Part shown: in pieces, positions 43,250 through 51,826 of the stretch
Position numbering within the stretch: the stretch's first letter is position 1
Layout: every line of letters begins with the position of its first letter
Source: Enterobacteriaceae bacterium UBA5654
GTDB lineage: Bacteria; Pseudomonadota; Gammaproteobacteria; Enterobacterales; Enterobacteriaceae
Reading direction: 5' to 3'
Length of the DNA stretch: 64,000 bases
Assembly: GCA_002421005.1 (NCBI GenBank)
Contig: DIJC01000026.1
Location: forward strand, 32,899-96,898
Notes under the pieces: model-generated
What the model was told of the DNA's origin: nothing
Database searches by the model: none
The model's input: the letters and a program-made list of their open reading frames with translations, nothing else
Translations under genes and position numbers: made by a program

Positions 43250-46200
43250 ATGCCTGAACAACACCGTTACTCCTTGCCCGCAAAACCGGGCGATCAACGC
43301 CAACTGGGAGAGTTGACCGGCGCGGCCTGCGCGACAGAGATCGCCGGGATCGTCGAACGCCATGCAGGTCCGGTTGTGCTGGTCGCACCCGATATGCAAA
43401 ATGCTCTGCGCCTGCACGATGAAATCAACCAGTTCACTGACAGCCTGGTGATGAACCTCGCGGACTGGGAGACGTTGCCCTACGACAGCTTCTCGCCGCA
43501 CCAGGAGATTATCTCCTCGCGCCTTTCAGTGCTTTATCAGCTACCGACCATGCAGCGCGGCGTGCTGATCCTGCCGGTCAGTACCCTGATGCAGCGCGTC
43601 TGCCCGCACAGTTTTTTGCACGGTCACGCACTGGTGATGCAAAAAGGCCAGCGCCTGTCGCGCGATGCATTACGCGCGCAACTGGATTCCGCCGGTTATC
43701 GTCATGTTGATCAGGTGATGGCGCACGGCGAGTACGCGACGCGCGGTGCGCTGCTGGATCTCTTTCCGATGGGCAGCGCCCAGCCGTACCGTCTGGATTT
43801 TTTCGATGACGAAATCGACAGTCTGCGGCTGTTTGATGCTGATACCCAACGCACCCTCGAAGAAGTGGACGCCATTAATCTGCTTCCGGCACACGAGTTT
43901 CCGACGGATAAAACGGCTATTGAGCTGTTTCGTAGCCAGTGGCGCGATAAATTTGACGTCAAGCGCGACGCGGAGCATGTCTATCAGCAGGTGAGCAAAG
44001 GCACCCTGCCTGCGGGGATCGAATACTGGCAGCCACTGTTTTTCAGCGAGCCGCTACCGCCGCTGTTTAGCTATTTTCCGGCCAATACGCTGATTGTGAA
44101 TACCGGCGACGTTGAGAGCAGCGCCGAACGCTTTTACGCCGATGCCCAGGCGCGGTTTGAGAATCGCGGAGTCGATCCGATGCGCCCGCTTCTGCCGCCG
44201 GAACAGCTCTGGCTGCGGACACCGGAGCTGTTCAGCGAGCTGAAGCACTGGCCGCGCGTGCAGTTAAAAACCGAAAAGCTGGCCGAGAAAGCCGCGAATA
44301 CCAATCTGGGTTACCAGACCCTGCCGGATCTGGCGGTGCAGGCGCAGCAAAAATCGCCGCTCGACAGCCTGCGCAAATTTGTTGAATCGTTCAGCGGCCC
44401 GGTGATTTTCTCGGTGGAGAGTGAAGGCCGCCGCGAAGCGCTCGGCGAACTGCTGGCGCGGATTAAGCTTTCGCCGAAGCGTATCCTGCGGCTGGATGAG
44501 GCCGTGGATAACGGGCGCTACCTGATGATCGGCTCCGCCGAACACGGGTATATTGATACCCTGCGCAACCGGGCGCTGATCTGCGAAAGCGATTTACTCG
44601 GCGAACGGGTGGCACGCCGCCGTCAGGATAGCCGTCGGACCATTAACCCGGAAACCCTGATCCGCAACCTGGCGGAGCTGCATATCGGTCAGCCGGTGGT
44701 GCATCTGGAGCACGGCGTCGGGCGCTACGCAGGGATGACCACTCTGGAAGCGGGCGGAATTAAAGGTGAGTATCTGATGCTGACCTACGCCAACGACGCC
44801 AAACTGTATGTGCCGGTCTCCTCGCTGCATCTGATTAGCCGCTATGCGGGTGGCGCGGAAGAGAATGCCCCGCTGCATAAGCTCGGCAGCGATGTCTGGA
44901 CCCGCGCACGGCAGAAAGCCGCCGAACGGGTGCGCGACGTGGCGGCAGAACTGCTGGATATTTACGCCCAGCGCGCGGCGAAAAAAGGCTTCGCCTTTAA
45001 GCATAACCGCGAACAGTACCAGCTTTTTTGCGACAGCTTCCCGTTTGAAACCACCCCGGATCAGGCGGTGGCGATTAACGCAGTGCTCAGCGATATGTGC
45101 CAGCCGCTGGCGATGGATCGTCTGGTGTGCGGCGACGTCGGCTTTGGTAAAACTGAAGTCGCGATGCGCGCGGCTTTTCTCGCCATCGAAAACAACAAGC
45201 AGGTAGCGGTGCTGGTCCCCACCACCCTGCTCGCCCAGCAGCATTTTGATAACTTCCGCGACCGCTTTGCCAACTGGCCGGTGCGCATCGAGATGCTTTC
45301 GCGTTTTCGCAGCGCCAAAGAACAGGCGCAAATTCTGGAGCAGGCTGCCGAGGGTAAGATTGATATTCTGATCGGCACCCACAAGCTGCTTCAGCCGGAA
45401 GTGAAATGGCGCGATCTGGGGCTGCTGATTGTCGATGAAGAACACCGCTTCGGCGTGCGGCATAAAGAGCGGATCAAAGCGATGCGCGCGGATGTGGATA
45501 TTCTCACCCTGACCGCCACACCGATCCCGCGCACGCTGAATATGGCGATGAGCGGAATGCGCGATCTTTCGATTATTGCTACTCCGCCCGCGCGCCGTCT
45601 GGCAGTGAAAACTTTCGTGCGCGAGTATGACAGCCTCGTGGTGCGTGAGGCGATCCTGCGTGAAGTGCTGCGCGGCGGGCAGGTTTATTATCTCTACAAC
45701 GACGTGGAAAACATTCAGAAAGCCGCGTCGCGCCTCGCCGAACTGGTGCCGGAGGCGCGCATTGCCATCGGTCACGGACAGATGCGCGAGCGCGAGCTGG
45801 AGCGGGTGATGAACGACTTCCACCATCAGCGTTTTAACGTGCTGGTATGCACCACCATCATTGAAACCGGCATTGATATTCCGACCGCCAATACCATCAT
45901 TATTGAGCGGGCCGATCACTTCGGCCTTGCGCAGCTTCATCAGCTACGCGGGCGCGTGGGCCGGTCGCATCATCAGGCTTACGCCTGGCTGCTGACGCCG
46001 CATCCGAAGGCGATGACTACCGATGCGCACAAACGTCTGGAGGCCATTGCCTCGCTGGAAGATTTGGGCGCGGGTTTTGCGCTGGCGACCCACGATCTGG
46101 AGATCCGTGGCGCGGGCGAACTGCTCGGCGAAGATCAGAGCGGGCAAATGGAAACCATTGGTTTCTCGCTGTATATGGACCTGCTGGAAAATGCCGTCGA

Positions 46201-46696
46201 TGCCCTGAAAGCCGGACGCGAGCCGTCGCTGGAAGATCTCACCAGCCAGCAAACGGAAGTGGAACTGCGGATGCCATCGCTATTGCCGGATGATTTTATC
46301 CCGGACGTTAACACCCGCCTCTCCTTTTATAAGCGCATTGCCAGCGCGAAGAGCGAAAACGAGCTTGAGGAAATTAAAGTCGAGCTGATTGACCGCTTCG
46401 GGCTGCTGCCGGACCCGGCGCGCACGCTGTTGGATATCGCCCTCTTACGCCAGCAGGCGCAGCGCCTCGGCATTCGCAAGCTGGAGGGGAATGACAAAGG
46501 CGGACAAATTGAATTTGCGCCGACCAACCACGTTAACCCGGCCTGGCTGATTGGCCTGCTGCAAAAGCAGCCGCAGCATTTCCGCCTCGACGGCCCTACC
46601 CGCCTGAAATTTTTCCAGGAGTTAGGCGAGCGCAAAATCCGCATGGAATGGGTGCGCAACTTTATGCGCCAGCTTGAAGAAAACGCCGTCGCCTGA
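43250..46696 (+). CDS. mfd: Transcription-repair coupling factor
   Basis: A 1148-residue DNA translocase, exact E. coli length, that removes RNA polymerase stalled at lesions and recruits UvrA. Order: UvrB-like domains (1-330), RNAP-interaction domain with GQPVVHLEHGVGRYAGM near 480, then the RecG-like motor with Walker A GDVGFGKTE, DEEH box (LLIVDEEHRFG), TATPIPRTL and motif VI QLRGRVGRS, and the C-terminal TRCF domain. ATG 43250 (MPEQHRYSLP) is chosen over a frame extension to 43196. Confidence 0.97.
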   Translation: MPEQHRYSLPAKPGDQRQLGELTGAACATEIAGIVERHAGPVVLVAPDMQNALRLHDEINQFTDSLVMNLADWETLPYDSFSPHQEIISSRLSVLYQLPTMQRGVLILPVSTLMQRVCPHSFLHGHALVMQKGQRLSRDALRAQLDSAGYRHVDQVMAHGEYATRGALLDLFPMGSAQPYRLDFFDDEIDSLRLFDADTQRTLEEVDAINLLPAHEFPTDKTAIELFRSQWRDKFDVKRDAEHVYQQVSKGTLPAGIEYWQPLFFSEPLPPLFSYFPANTLIVNTGDVESSAERFYADAQARFENRGVDPMRPLLPPEQLWLRTPELFSELKHWPRVQLKTEKLAEKAANTNLGYQTLPDLAVQAQQKSPLDSLRKFVESFSGPVIFSVESEGRREALGELLARIKLSPKRILRLDEAVDNGRYLMIGSAEHGYIDTLRNRALICESDLLGERVARRRQDSRRTINPETLIRNLAELHIGQPVVHLEHGVGRYAGMTTLEAGGIKGEYLMLTYANDAKLYVPVSSLHLISRYAGGAEENAPLHKLGSDVWTRARQKAAERVRDVAAELLDIYAQRAAKKGFAFKHNREQYQLFCDSFPFETTPDQAVAINAVLSDMCQPLAMDRLVCGDVGFGKTEVAMRAAFLAIENNKQVAVLVPTTLLAQQHFDNFRDRFANWPVRIEMLSRFRSAKEQAQILEQAAEGKIDILIGTHKLLQPEVKWRDLGLLIVDEEHRFGVRHKERIKAMRADVDILTLTATPIPRTLNMAMSGMRDLSIIATPPARRLAVKTFVREYDSLVVREAILREVLRGGQVYYLYNDVENIQKAASRLAELVPEARIAIGHGQMRERELERVMNDFHHQRFNVLVCTTIIETGIDIPTANTIIIERADHFGLAQLHQLRGRVGRSHHQAYAWLLTPHPKAMTTDAHKRLEAIASLEDLGAGFALATHDLEIRGAGELLGEDQSGQMETIGFSLYMDLLENAVDALKAGREPSLEDLTSQQTEVELRMPSLLPDDFIPDVNTRLSFYKRIASAKSENELEEIKVELIDRFGLLPDPARTLLDIALLRQQAQRLGIRKLEGNDKGGQIEFAPTNHVNPAWLIGLLQKQPQHFRLDGPTRLKFFQELGERKIRMEWVRNFMRQLEENAVA

Positions 46697-46717
46697 TCCT
46701 GATCCGAGCATAAAAAA

Positions 46718-46745
46718 AAGCCCCACGGCATCCACCGTGGGGCTT
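46718..46745 (-). terminator. Terminator between mfd and bhsA
   Basis: AAGCCCCACGG and CCGTGGGGCTT form an 11-bp stem with a 6-nt loop. Eight A's precede the stem on the plus strand, giving a strong T-run for leftward bhsA transcripts; it can also end mfd. Confidence 0.85.
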
Positions 46746-46773
46746 CCTGCATAATCAGGCAGAGGGTTAATTC

Positions 46774-47031
46774 TTATTTATAAATCACGGCGGTGCCGTG
46801 CAGCGTATTCGGACCGCTTACAGAGGTGATACGGAATGATTTCGCGCCCATCTCATCGGCTTTCTGCGCCAGTTGATTTTCCAGCGAACCGAGGTTAGTC
46901 CCGGCATCGGCAGAGATATTACCGACTTTTTGCTGATCGGCTGGCGTAGACTGCACCTGAACGGCGGCGAAGCTGGCGAAAGACAGGGAGCTAAGAACAG
47001 CGGCAGCGATAAGGGTTTTTACGTTTTTCAT
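46774..47031 (-). CDS. bhsA: BhsA outer-membrane stress protein (YhcN/DUF1471)
   Basis: An 85-residue secreted protein with a 22-residue signal peptide (ASFA before AVQVQ) and one YhcN domain. It is nearly identical to E. coli BhsA (ComC), which lowers outer-membrane copper permeability and affects biofilm and stress resistance. Divergent from its regulator comR. The next E. coli gene on the mfd side, ldtC, is absent. Confidence 0.95.
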   Translation of the reverse strand: MKNVKTLIAAAVLSSLSFASFAAVQVQSTPADQQKVGNISADAGTNLGSLENQLAQKADEMGAKSFRITSVSGPNTLHGTAVIYK

Positions 47032-47075
47032 GATAGTGACCTTTTGCAGATGAATGTTTGGTCGTCAGGATTAAC

Positions 47076-47087
47076 TTAACGATCGAT
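47076..47087. promoter_or_regulatory. ComR operator candidate, copy 1
   Basis: TTAACGATCGAT shares TTAACGATCG with the perfect palindrome at 47133-47146, 57 bp away. It is 45 bp upstream of the bhsA start, where a repressor would block transcription. Confidence 0.5.
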
Positions 47088-47101
47088 AGGTAAATCATAA
47101 G

Positions 47102-47117
47102 CGTGATCTATATCACA
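47102..47117. promoter_or_regulatory. CRP-like site in the bhsA-comR gap
   Basis: CGTGA-TCTATA-TCACA agrees with TGTGA-N6-TCACA at 9 of 10 positions and is symmetric in the middle. It lies between the two ComR-operator candidates, about 70 bp upstream of bhsA. Confidence 0.6.
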
Positions 47118-47132
47118 GTCAACATTAATTTA

Positions 47133-47146
47133 TTAACGATCGTTAA
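47133..47146. promoter_or_regulatory. ComR operator candidate, copy 2 (perfect palindrome)
   Basis: TTAACGATCGTTAA is a perfect 14-bp palindrome in an AT-rich region between the divergent bhsA and comR genes. TetR-family regulators such as ComR bind palindromes of this kind beside their own gene. Confidence 0.6.
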
Positions 47147-47275
47147 AGTAAAAATAAAAAACTTATCTTTCAAATAAATAACCTTATAATTTTTTTATTC
47201 GTCGCCGCGCTGGTGCCCGGATACATTTATTTTTATAATGGTTATTCATTTAACCGATACAGGTACGACGGCACC

Positions 47276-47911
47276 ATGACAACTGACATTCAAAGTTGCA
47301 CAAAAAAATGCCGTGGCCGACCAAAGGTGTTCGACAGGGAAGCGGCGCTGGACAAGGCCATGACACTCTTCTGGGAACACGGGTACGAAGCGACGTCGCT
47401 TGCCGATCTGGTAGAAGCGACCGGTGCAAAAGCCCCCACCCTTTACGCAGAGTTTGTTAATAAAGAAGGGCTGTTTCGTGCCGTTCTCGACCGCTATATT
47501 TCACGTTTCGCTGCCCGCTACGAAGCGGAACTGTTCAGCGAAGAGAAAAGCGTTGAGCAGGCTCTGACGGGCTATTTCACTGCTGTCGCCACCTGCTTTA
47601 CCAGTAAAGAAACCCCTGCGGGCTGCTTTATGATCAACACGTCGGCGACGCTCGCTGCTTCATCGAAGGAAATTGCGCGGACGCTGAAAACCCGTCACGC
47701 CCAGCAGGAGCAAACGCTGCGCCAGTTTTTACTGTCCCGTCAGCAGCGTGGCGAGATCCCTGCGCAGAAAGATATTCCCGCTCTGGCGCAGTTTTTAAAC
47801 TGTATTTTACAGGGGATGTCGATTAGCGCCCGTGAAGGCGCAACGCTTGAAGATTTGCAGCAGATCATCCGCACCACTTTCAGCCTGTGGCCGCGAATGC
47901 TGGAGCTGTAA
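47276..47911 (+). CDS. comR: TetR-family copper-responsive repressor
   Basis: A 211-residue regulator close to E. coli ComR (210). The TetR helix-turn-helix lies in residues about 15-60 (FDREAALDKAMTLFWEHGYEATSLADLVEATGAKAPTLY). The C-terminal domain senses copper and releases bhsA repression. ATG 47276 (MTTDIQSCTKKCRGRPKVF) is chosen; the frame is open further upstream without support. The N-terminal Cys residues might take part in metal sensing. Confidence 0.93.
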   Translation: MTTDIQSCTKKCRGRPKVFDREAALDKAMTLFWEHGYEATSLADLVEATGAKAPTLYAEFVNKEGLFRAVLDRYISRFAARYEAELFSEEKSVEQALTGYFTAVATCFTSKETPAGCFMINTSATLAASSKEIARTLKTRHAQQEQTLRQFLLSRQQRGEIPAQKDIPALAQFLNCILQGMSISAREGATLEDLQQIIRTTFSLWPRMLEL

Positions 47912-47924
47912 CGGTCGCAAAAAA

Positions 47925-47950
47925 GCCCCTCAGCCTGAGCGATGAGGGGC
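47925..47950 (-). terminator. Terminator between comR and ycfJ
   Basis: GCCCCTCA and TGAGGGGC form an 8-bp stem with a 10-nt loop, with AAAAAA just left of it, giving a T-run for the leftward ycfJ transcript. Shared by convergent comR. Confidence 0.8.
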
Positions 47951-47971
47951 AAACAGCAGATAACGCTTTTT

Positions 47972-48511
47972 TTACGCTTTGTTATTCAGGACCAGCTGAC
48001 CGTTGTTGTCGAGCGGGATTTGCGTACCCGGATCGTTCTTCATCCGAATTTTTCCCTGCTGATCGCCGATTTTGTAAGTCACGTCATAACCGAGCATATT
48101 TTCCGATTTGTCATACACCGTTTTGCAGCGCTGTTGCGTAGTGGTGTAGGTATCGCCTTCCTGCATCGATCCCTGGATCTGATTACCGGCGTATCCACCG
48201 CCGAGCGCCCCGACGATGGTCGCGACATCTTTACCGCGTCCGCCGCCAAACTGATGACCGACGACGCCACCGGCAACTGCACCGAGTACCGAGCCAGCGA
48301 TTCGGTTTTCATCCTGCACCGGGCGGCGGTGCGTCACATTGACGTTCCGACATACCTGGCGCGGGGTTTTCACCGTTTCTTTAATCGGCGTTGCGGACAC
48401 TACCTGAGCATACTGCGGGCCACGGTCAAAGACGTTCAGACTGGCTACGGCTGCCACACCCAGCGCAGCGGCGACGCCAATCCCTATACCCGCCAACATG
48501 GATTTATTCAC
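47972..48511 (-). CDS. ycfJ: Glycine-zipper protein YcfJ
   Basis: A 179-residue secreted or membrane protein, equal to E. coli YcfJ. It starts with GTG at 48511 (MNKSMLAGIGIG) preceded by GGAG. The N-terminal hydrophobic segment is a signal anchor; the middle has a glycine-zipper (GSVLGAVAGGVVGHQFGGG and GALGGGYAGN) typical of outer-membrane-inserting 2TM proteins. Role not established; biofilm links are reported in E. coli. Confidence 0.92.
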   Translation of the reverse strand: MNKSMLAGIGIGVAAALGVAAVASLNVFDRGPQYAQVVSATPIKETVKTPRQVCRNVNVTHRRPVQDENRIAGSVLGAVAGGVVGHQFGGGRGKDVATIVGALGGGYAGNQIQGSMQEGDTYTTTQQRCKTVYDKSENMLGYDVTYKIGDQQGKIRMKNDPGTQIPLDNNGQLVLNNKA

Positions 48512-48623
48512 GGGAGATCCTCCTTCGTTGCAATTAGTCATAATTTTGCAATCAAGGGAATATTTCGCCAATCAGAACAGGGCTGAATATAGTGGATAAC
48601 AGCAGGATTCAGAGAACTCTTAA

Positions 48624-48654
48624 GCACATAATCCTGTTTAACAGGATTATGTGC
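48624..48654. repeat. Long perfect palindrome between ycfJ and ndh
   Basis: GCACATAATCCTGTT, a single T, then AACAGGATTATGTGC: 15-bp arms without mismatch. It lies 25 bp past the ndh stop and could be the ndh terminator, but no T-run follows in the ndh direction. It is 112 bp upstream of ycfJ. Confidence 0.7.
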
Positions 48655-48679
48655 CGGAAACGTGTGGCAGGAAGGAAGT

Positions 48680-49984
48680 TTAGTGCAGCTTCAGACGCGG
48701 GCGGATCACCCGGTTAATGCTGCCCACCAGCATCATCAGGCCGGTTTTGAAGTAGCCGTGCAGCGCAATCTGGTGCATCCGGTACAGCGAGATGTAAACG
48801 AAACGCGCGATGCGCCCTTCAATCATCATCGACCCGCTCATCAGATTCCCCATCAGGCTACCGACGGTAGAGAACCGGGACAGCGAAACCAGCGAACCGT
48901 GATCTTTATAGACGTACGCTTTCAGCGACTTGCCTTTGTACTGCGCAAGAATATTGTGCAGCGCGCAGGTTGCCATCTGGTGGGCGGCCTGGGCGCGCGG
49001 CGGCACGAAGCCACCTTCAGGACGGGCGCAGGAAGCGCAGTCGCCGATGGCGTAAATATCCGGGTCGCGAGTGGTTTGCAGCGTCGGCTCTACCACCAGT
49101 TGGTTGATGCGGTTAGTTTCCAGTCCGCCGATGTCTTTCATAAAGTCCGGCGCTTTAATGCCCGCCGCCCAGACCATCAGATCGGCGGCGATATACTCGC
49201 CTTCTTTAGTATGCAGGCCGCCCGCATCGGCACTGGTAACCATCGTTTTGGTCAGTACCCGCACGCCGAGTTTGGTCAGTTCATTGTGCGCCGCACCGGA
49301 AATACGCGGCGGCAACGCCGGAAGAATACGCTCCCCGGCTTCCACCAGCGTGACGTTCAGCGCTTCGTTAGTCAGCCCTTTGTAGCCGTAGCTGTGCAAT
49401 TGCTTCACGGCGTTATGCAGTTCCGCCGACAGCTCTACCCCGGTTGCCCCACCGCCGACAATGGCGATGTTAACTTTGCCACTGGCACCGAGATTAGCGG
49501 AGAATTTCAGGAACAGGTTGAGCATTTCCTGATGGAAACGACGCGCCTGATGCGGGTTGTCGAGGAAAATACAGTTTTCCTTAACGCCCGGGGTGTTGAA
49601 ATCGTTGGAGGTGCTGCCCAGCGCCATGATCAGCGTGTCGTAGGCCAGCTTGCGCTCCGGCATCAGCAGTTCGCCTTTCTCATCGCGCAGTTCGGCGAGG
49701 GTGAGCGTTTTACTGTCACGGTTGATATCCGTGACGGAACCGAGCTGGAACTGGAAATCATGGTTACGCGCGTGCGCCAGATAGCTTAAGGCATCCACGC
49801 CTTCATCCAGCGAGCCGGTTGCTACTTCGTGCAGCAGCGGTTTCCACAGATGGCTGTGATTGCGATCCACCAGGGTAATTTTGGCTTTTTTGCCGCGCCC
49901 CAGTTTTTTGCCCAGCTGCGTTGCCAGTTCAAGACCGCCTGCACCGCCACCTACAATCACAATTTTCTTCAATGGTGTAGTCAA
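48680..49984 (-). CDS. ndh: NADH dehydrogenase II
   Basis: A 434-residue non-proton-pumping NADH:quinone oxidoreductase, same length as E. coli Ndh. The FAD fold VIVGGGAGGLELATQLGKKLG is at the N-terminus, the NADH fold VNIAIVGGGATGVELSAEL near 170, and YAIGDCASCARPEGG near 315. The amphipathic C-terminus anchors it to the inner membrane. Convergence with nothing; ycfJ lies downstream on the same strand. Confidence 0.96.
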   Translation of the reverse strand: MTTPLKKIVIVGGGAGGLELATQLGKKLGRGKKAKITLVDRNHSHLWKPLLHEVATGSLDEGVDALSYLAHARNHDFQFQLGSVTDINRDSKTLTLAELRDEKGELLMPERKLAYDTLIMALGSTSNDFNTPGVKENCIFLDNPHQARRFHQEMLNLFLKFSANLGASGKVNIAIVGGGATGVELSAELHNAVKQLHSYGYKGLTNEALNVTLVEAGERILPALPPRISGAAHNELTKLGVRVLTKTMVTSADAGGLHTKEGEYIAADLMVWAAGIKAPDFMKDIGGLETNRINQLVVEPTLQTTRDPDIYAIGDCASCARPEGGFVPPRAQAAHQMATCALHNILAQYKGKSLKAYVYKDHGSLVSLSRFSTVGSLMGNLMSGSMMIEGRIARFVYISLYRMHQIALHGYFKTGLMMLVGSINRVIRPRLKLH

Positions 49985-50179
49985 CGTGACCCCCTAAAAT
50001 TATTAACCAATTGTTAATTAAAAGTTATGGAAATAACGTTTAATTAACAACAAGTTACTGGCCTGAAACTTTATCACCTGCATCAGAATAACACGATCGG
50101 CTCATTGGTCATACCAAAATTGATGTACATCAAGTTTTGCCGCTGAAAAGTTGAACAGGTGCTTTTACAGGGCATAAAA

Positions 50180-50202
50180 AAGGCCAGCGCATGGCTGGCC
50201 TT
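50180..50202 (-). terminator. Terminator after ycfP
   Basis: AAGGCCAGC and GCTGGCCTT form a 9-bp stem with a 5-nt loop, preceded on the plus strand by AAAAA, which gives a T-run after the leftward ycfP transcript. Confidence 0.85.
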
Positions 50203-50220
50203 CAGGGACGCTGAGCGGGC

Positions 50221-50763
50221 TTATCCCAGGGTTTTAAAGGCTTTGATTCGCTGCAAATGCGGCGAGATGTTTTTGAATTTGTGGGTCTGCTCTTCGTCCC
50301 AGACAATTTCATAGAAAGGTTGCAACATCTCCGCGCTGCGCTGGCTGTTGAGGGCTTCATCCTGACGGGAGAGGATAGCCATGCAGCGGTCGCGATTTTT
50401 TTCACGGAAGTTGCTGACGCACTTAGTGGCGATATCCGAGTACTCTTCCGGGCGGTCGATTTTGCCTTCCATATTTTCCGCCGGGAACAGGTTCGGGTTA
50501 AACACCACCTGGCGGATGTCACAGAGAAAGCCGATGCGCTCGGCCCAGTAACCGCCAAGCCCGACGCCGCAGATGAGCGGACGGTCGTCAGCGTTGAGCT
50601 GGAGCATTTTATCAACCTCTTTCAACAGATGCTGCATATCATGCTTTGGATGGCGGGTGCTGTAGCTAATCAGCCGCACATCGGGATCGATAAATTGCAG
50701 TTGCAGCACCTTTTCGTGGTTGCCGGGACTGTTTGAGTCAAAACCGTGTAAATAGATAATCAT
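50221..50763 (-). CDS. ycfP: YqiA/YcfP-family alpha/beta-fold protein
   Basis: A 180-residue cytoplasmic protein equal to E. coli YcfP. ATG 50763 gives MIIYLHGFDSNSPGNHEK. It has an alpha/beta hydrolase core with HGF oxyanion motif; the usual nucleophile elbow reads GVGLGGYWAER with Leu where Ser is expected, as in E. coli YcfP, so catalysis is doubtful. Lies in the nagZ cluster. Confidence 0.93.
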   Translation of the reverse strand: MIIYLHGFDSNSPGNHEKVLQLQFIDPDVRLISYSTRHPKHDMQHLLKEVDKMLQLNADDRPLICGVGLGGYWAERIGFLCDIRQVVFNPNLFPAENMEGKIDRPEEYSDIATKCVSNFREKNRDRCMAILSRQDEALNSQRSAEMLQPFYEIVWDEEQTHKFKNISPHLQRIKAFKTLG

Positions 50764-50798
50764 CGCATCCTCACAACACATCATCTCCCGTGAAGGGA

Positions 50799-51824
50799 TT
50801 AGTGGCTTGCTTTGGTTTCCTGCCAGCGCTCGTGCAGGGCATTCAGCTGCGTGCTGACGGTTTTCCATCGCGCGGAATCCATCAGCTCCTGACGAGTAAA
50901 TGAACCTTTATGATACAATTGCGTAACACGCTGCGCATTGATCGGCGACAGATTATCCAGCACGCTGACCGCCCCTTTACGATTATTGCAGACGAGGATC
51001 ATATCGCAACCCGCGTCCAGCGATGCCTGTCCGCGCTCGGCGTAGCTGCCCATGATCGCCGCGCCTTCCATAGACAGATCGTCGGAAAAAATTACCCCGT
51101 TAAATTTCAGCTCGTCACGCAGTACCGTTTTCAGCCAGTGCGGAGAGCCGCTGGCCGGGCGCGGATCGACCTGGGTGTAAATAACGTGCGCGGGCATGAT
51201 CGCATCGAGGCGATTTTCATCAATGAGCGTGCGGAAGATGGCCATATCGCGGGCGCGGATGTCGGCTTCCGGGCGCGGATCGTGCGGCGTTTCTTTATGC
51301 GAGTCGGCGGTGACCGCACCGTGGCCGGGGAAATGCTTACCGGTCGTTTTCATACCGGCGCTATGCATCCCGTCAATAAAACGCCGCGCCATCGCCAGCG
51401 CCTGCTGCGGATCGTCATGATAAGAACGTTCGCCAATGGCAGTACAGATATGCCCCACATCCAGTACCGGCGCGAAGCTGATATCAATATCCATGGCGAT
51501 CATTTCACTCGCCATCAGCCAGCCTGCCTCTTCTGCCAGCCTGCCGCCCTCTTCCAGGCCGTGCAGCGCGGCAAAGGACTGCGCAGCGGGAAGCCGGGTG
51601 AAGCCCTCGCGAAAACGCTGTACCCGTCCGCCTTCCTGATCGACGGCCACCACCAGCCGGTGGTGCGAAGCCGCGCGGATCTGGCGCACCAGTTCGCGCA
51701 GCTGCGCGGGATCGTGGTAGTTGCGGGTAAAAAGAATTAATCCGCCTACCGACGGATGCGCCAGAATTTCGCGCTCTTCCGCATCCAGTTCATAGCTTTC
51801 GACATCCAACATTACCGGACCCAC
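50799..51824 (-). CDS. nagZ: Beta-N-acetylhexosaminidase
   Basis: A 341-residue GH3 enzyme of cytoplasmic murein recycling that releases GlcNAc from anhydromuropeptides; its product induces AmpC beta-lactamase in species with AmpR. The GH3 nucleophile is in GVIFSDDLSMEGAAI near 248, with the flexible His loop KHFPGHGAVTADSH near 163-176. The start is GTG 51824 (MGPVMLDVESYELD), which gives exact E. coli length. Followed by ycfP; preceded 2 bp away by thiK. Confidence 0.95.
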   Translation of the reverse strand: MGPVMLDVESYELDAEEREILAHPSVGGLILFTRNYHDPAQLRELVRQIRAASHHRLVVAVDQEGGRVQRFREGFTRLPAAQSFAALHGLEEGGRLAEEAGWLMASEMIAMDIDISFAPVLDVGHICTAIGERSYHDDPQQALAMARRFIDGMHSAGMKTTGKHFPGHGAVTADSHKETPHDPRPEADIRARDMAIFRTLIDENRLDAIMPAHVIYTQVDPRPASGSPHWLKTVLRDELKFNGVIFSDDLSMEGAAIMGSYAERGQASLDAGCDMILVCNNRKGAVSVLDNLSPINAQRVTQLYHKGSFTRQELMDSARWKTVSTQLNALHERWQETKASH

Positions 51825-51826
51825 GC

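Noticed and set aside
44594..45940. A 448-codon open frame on the minus strand inside mfd
   Set aside because: It is wholly opposite a clear mfd, has no family pattern, and arises from GC-rich codon use.
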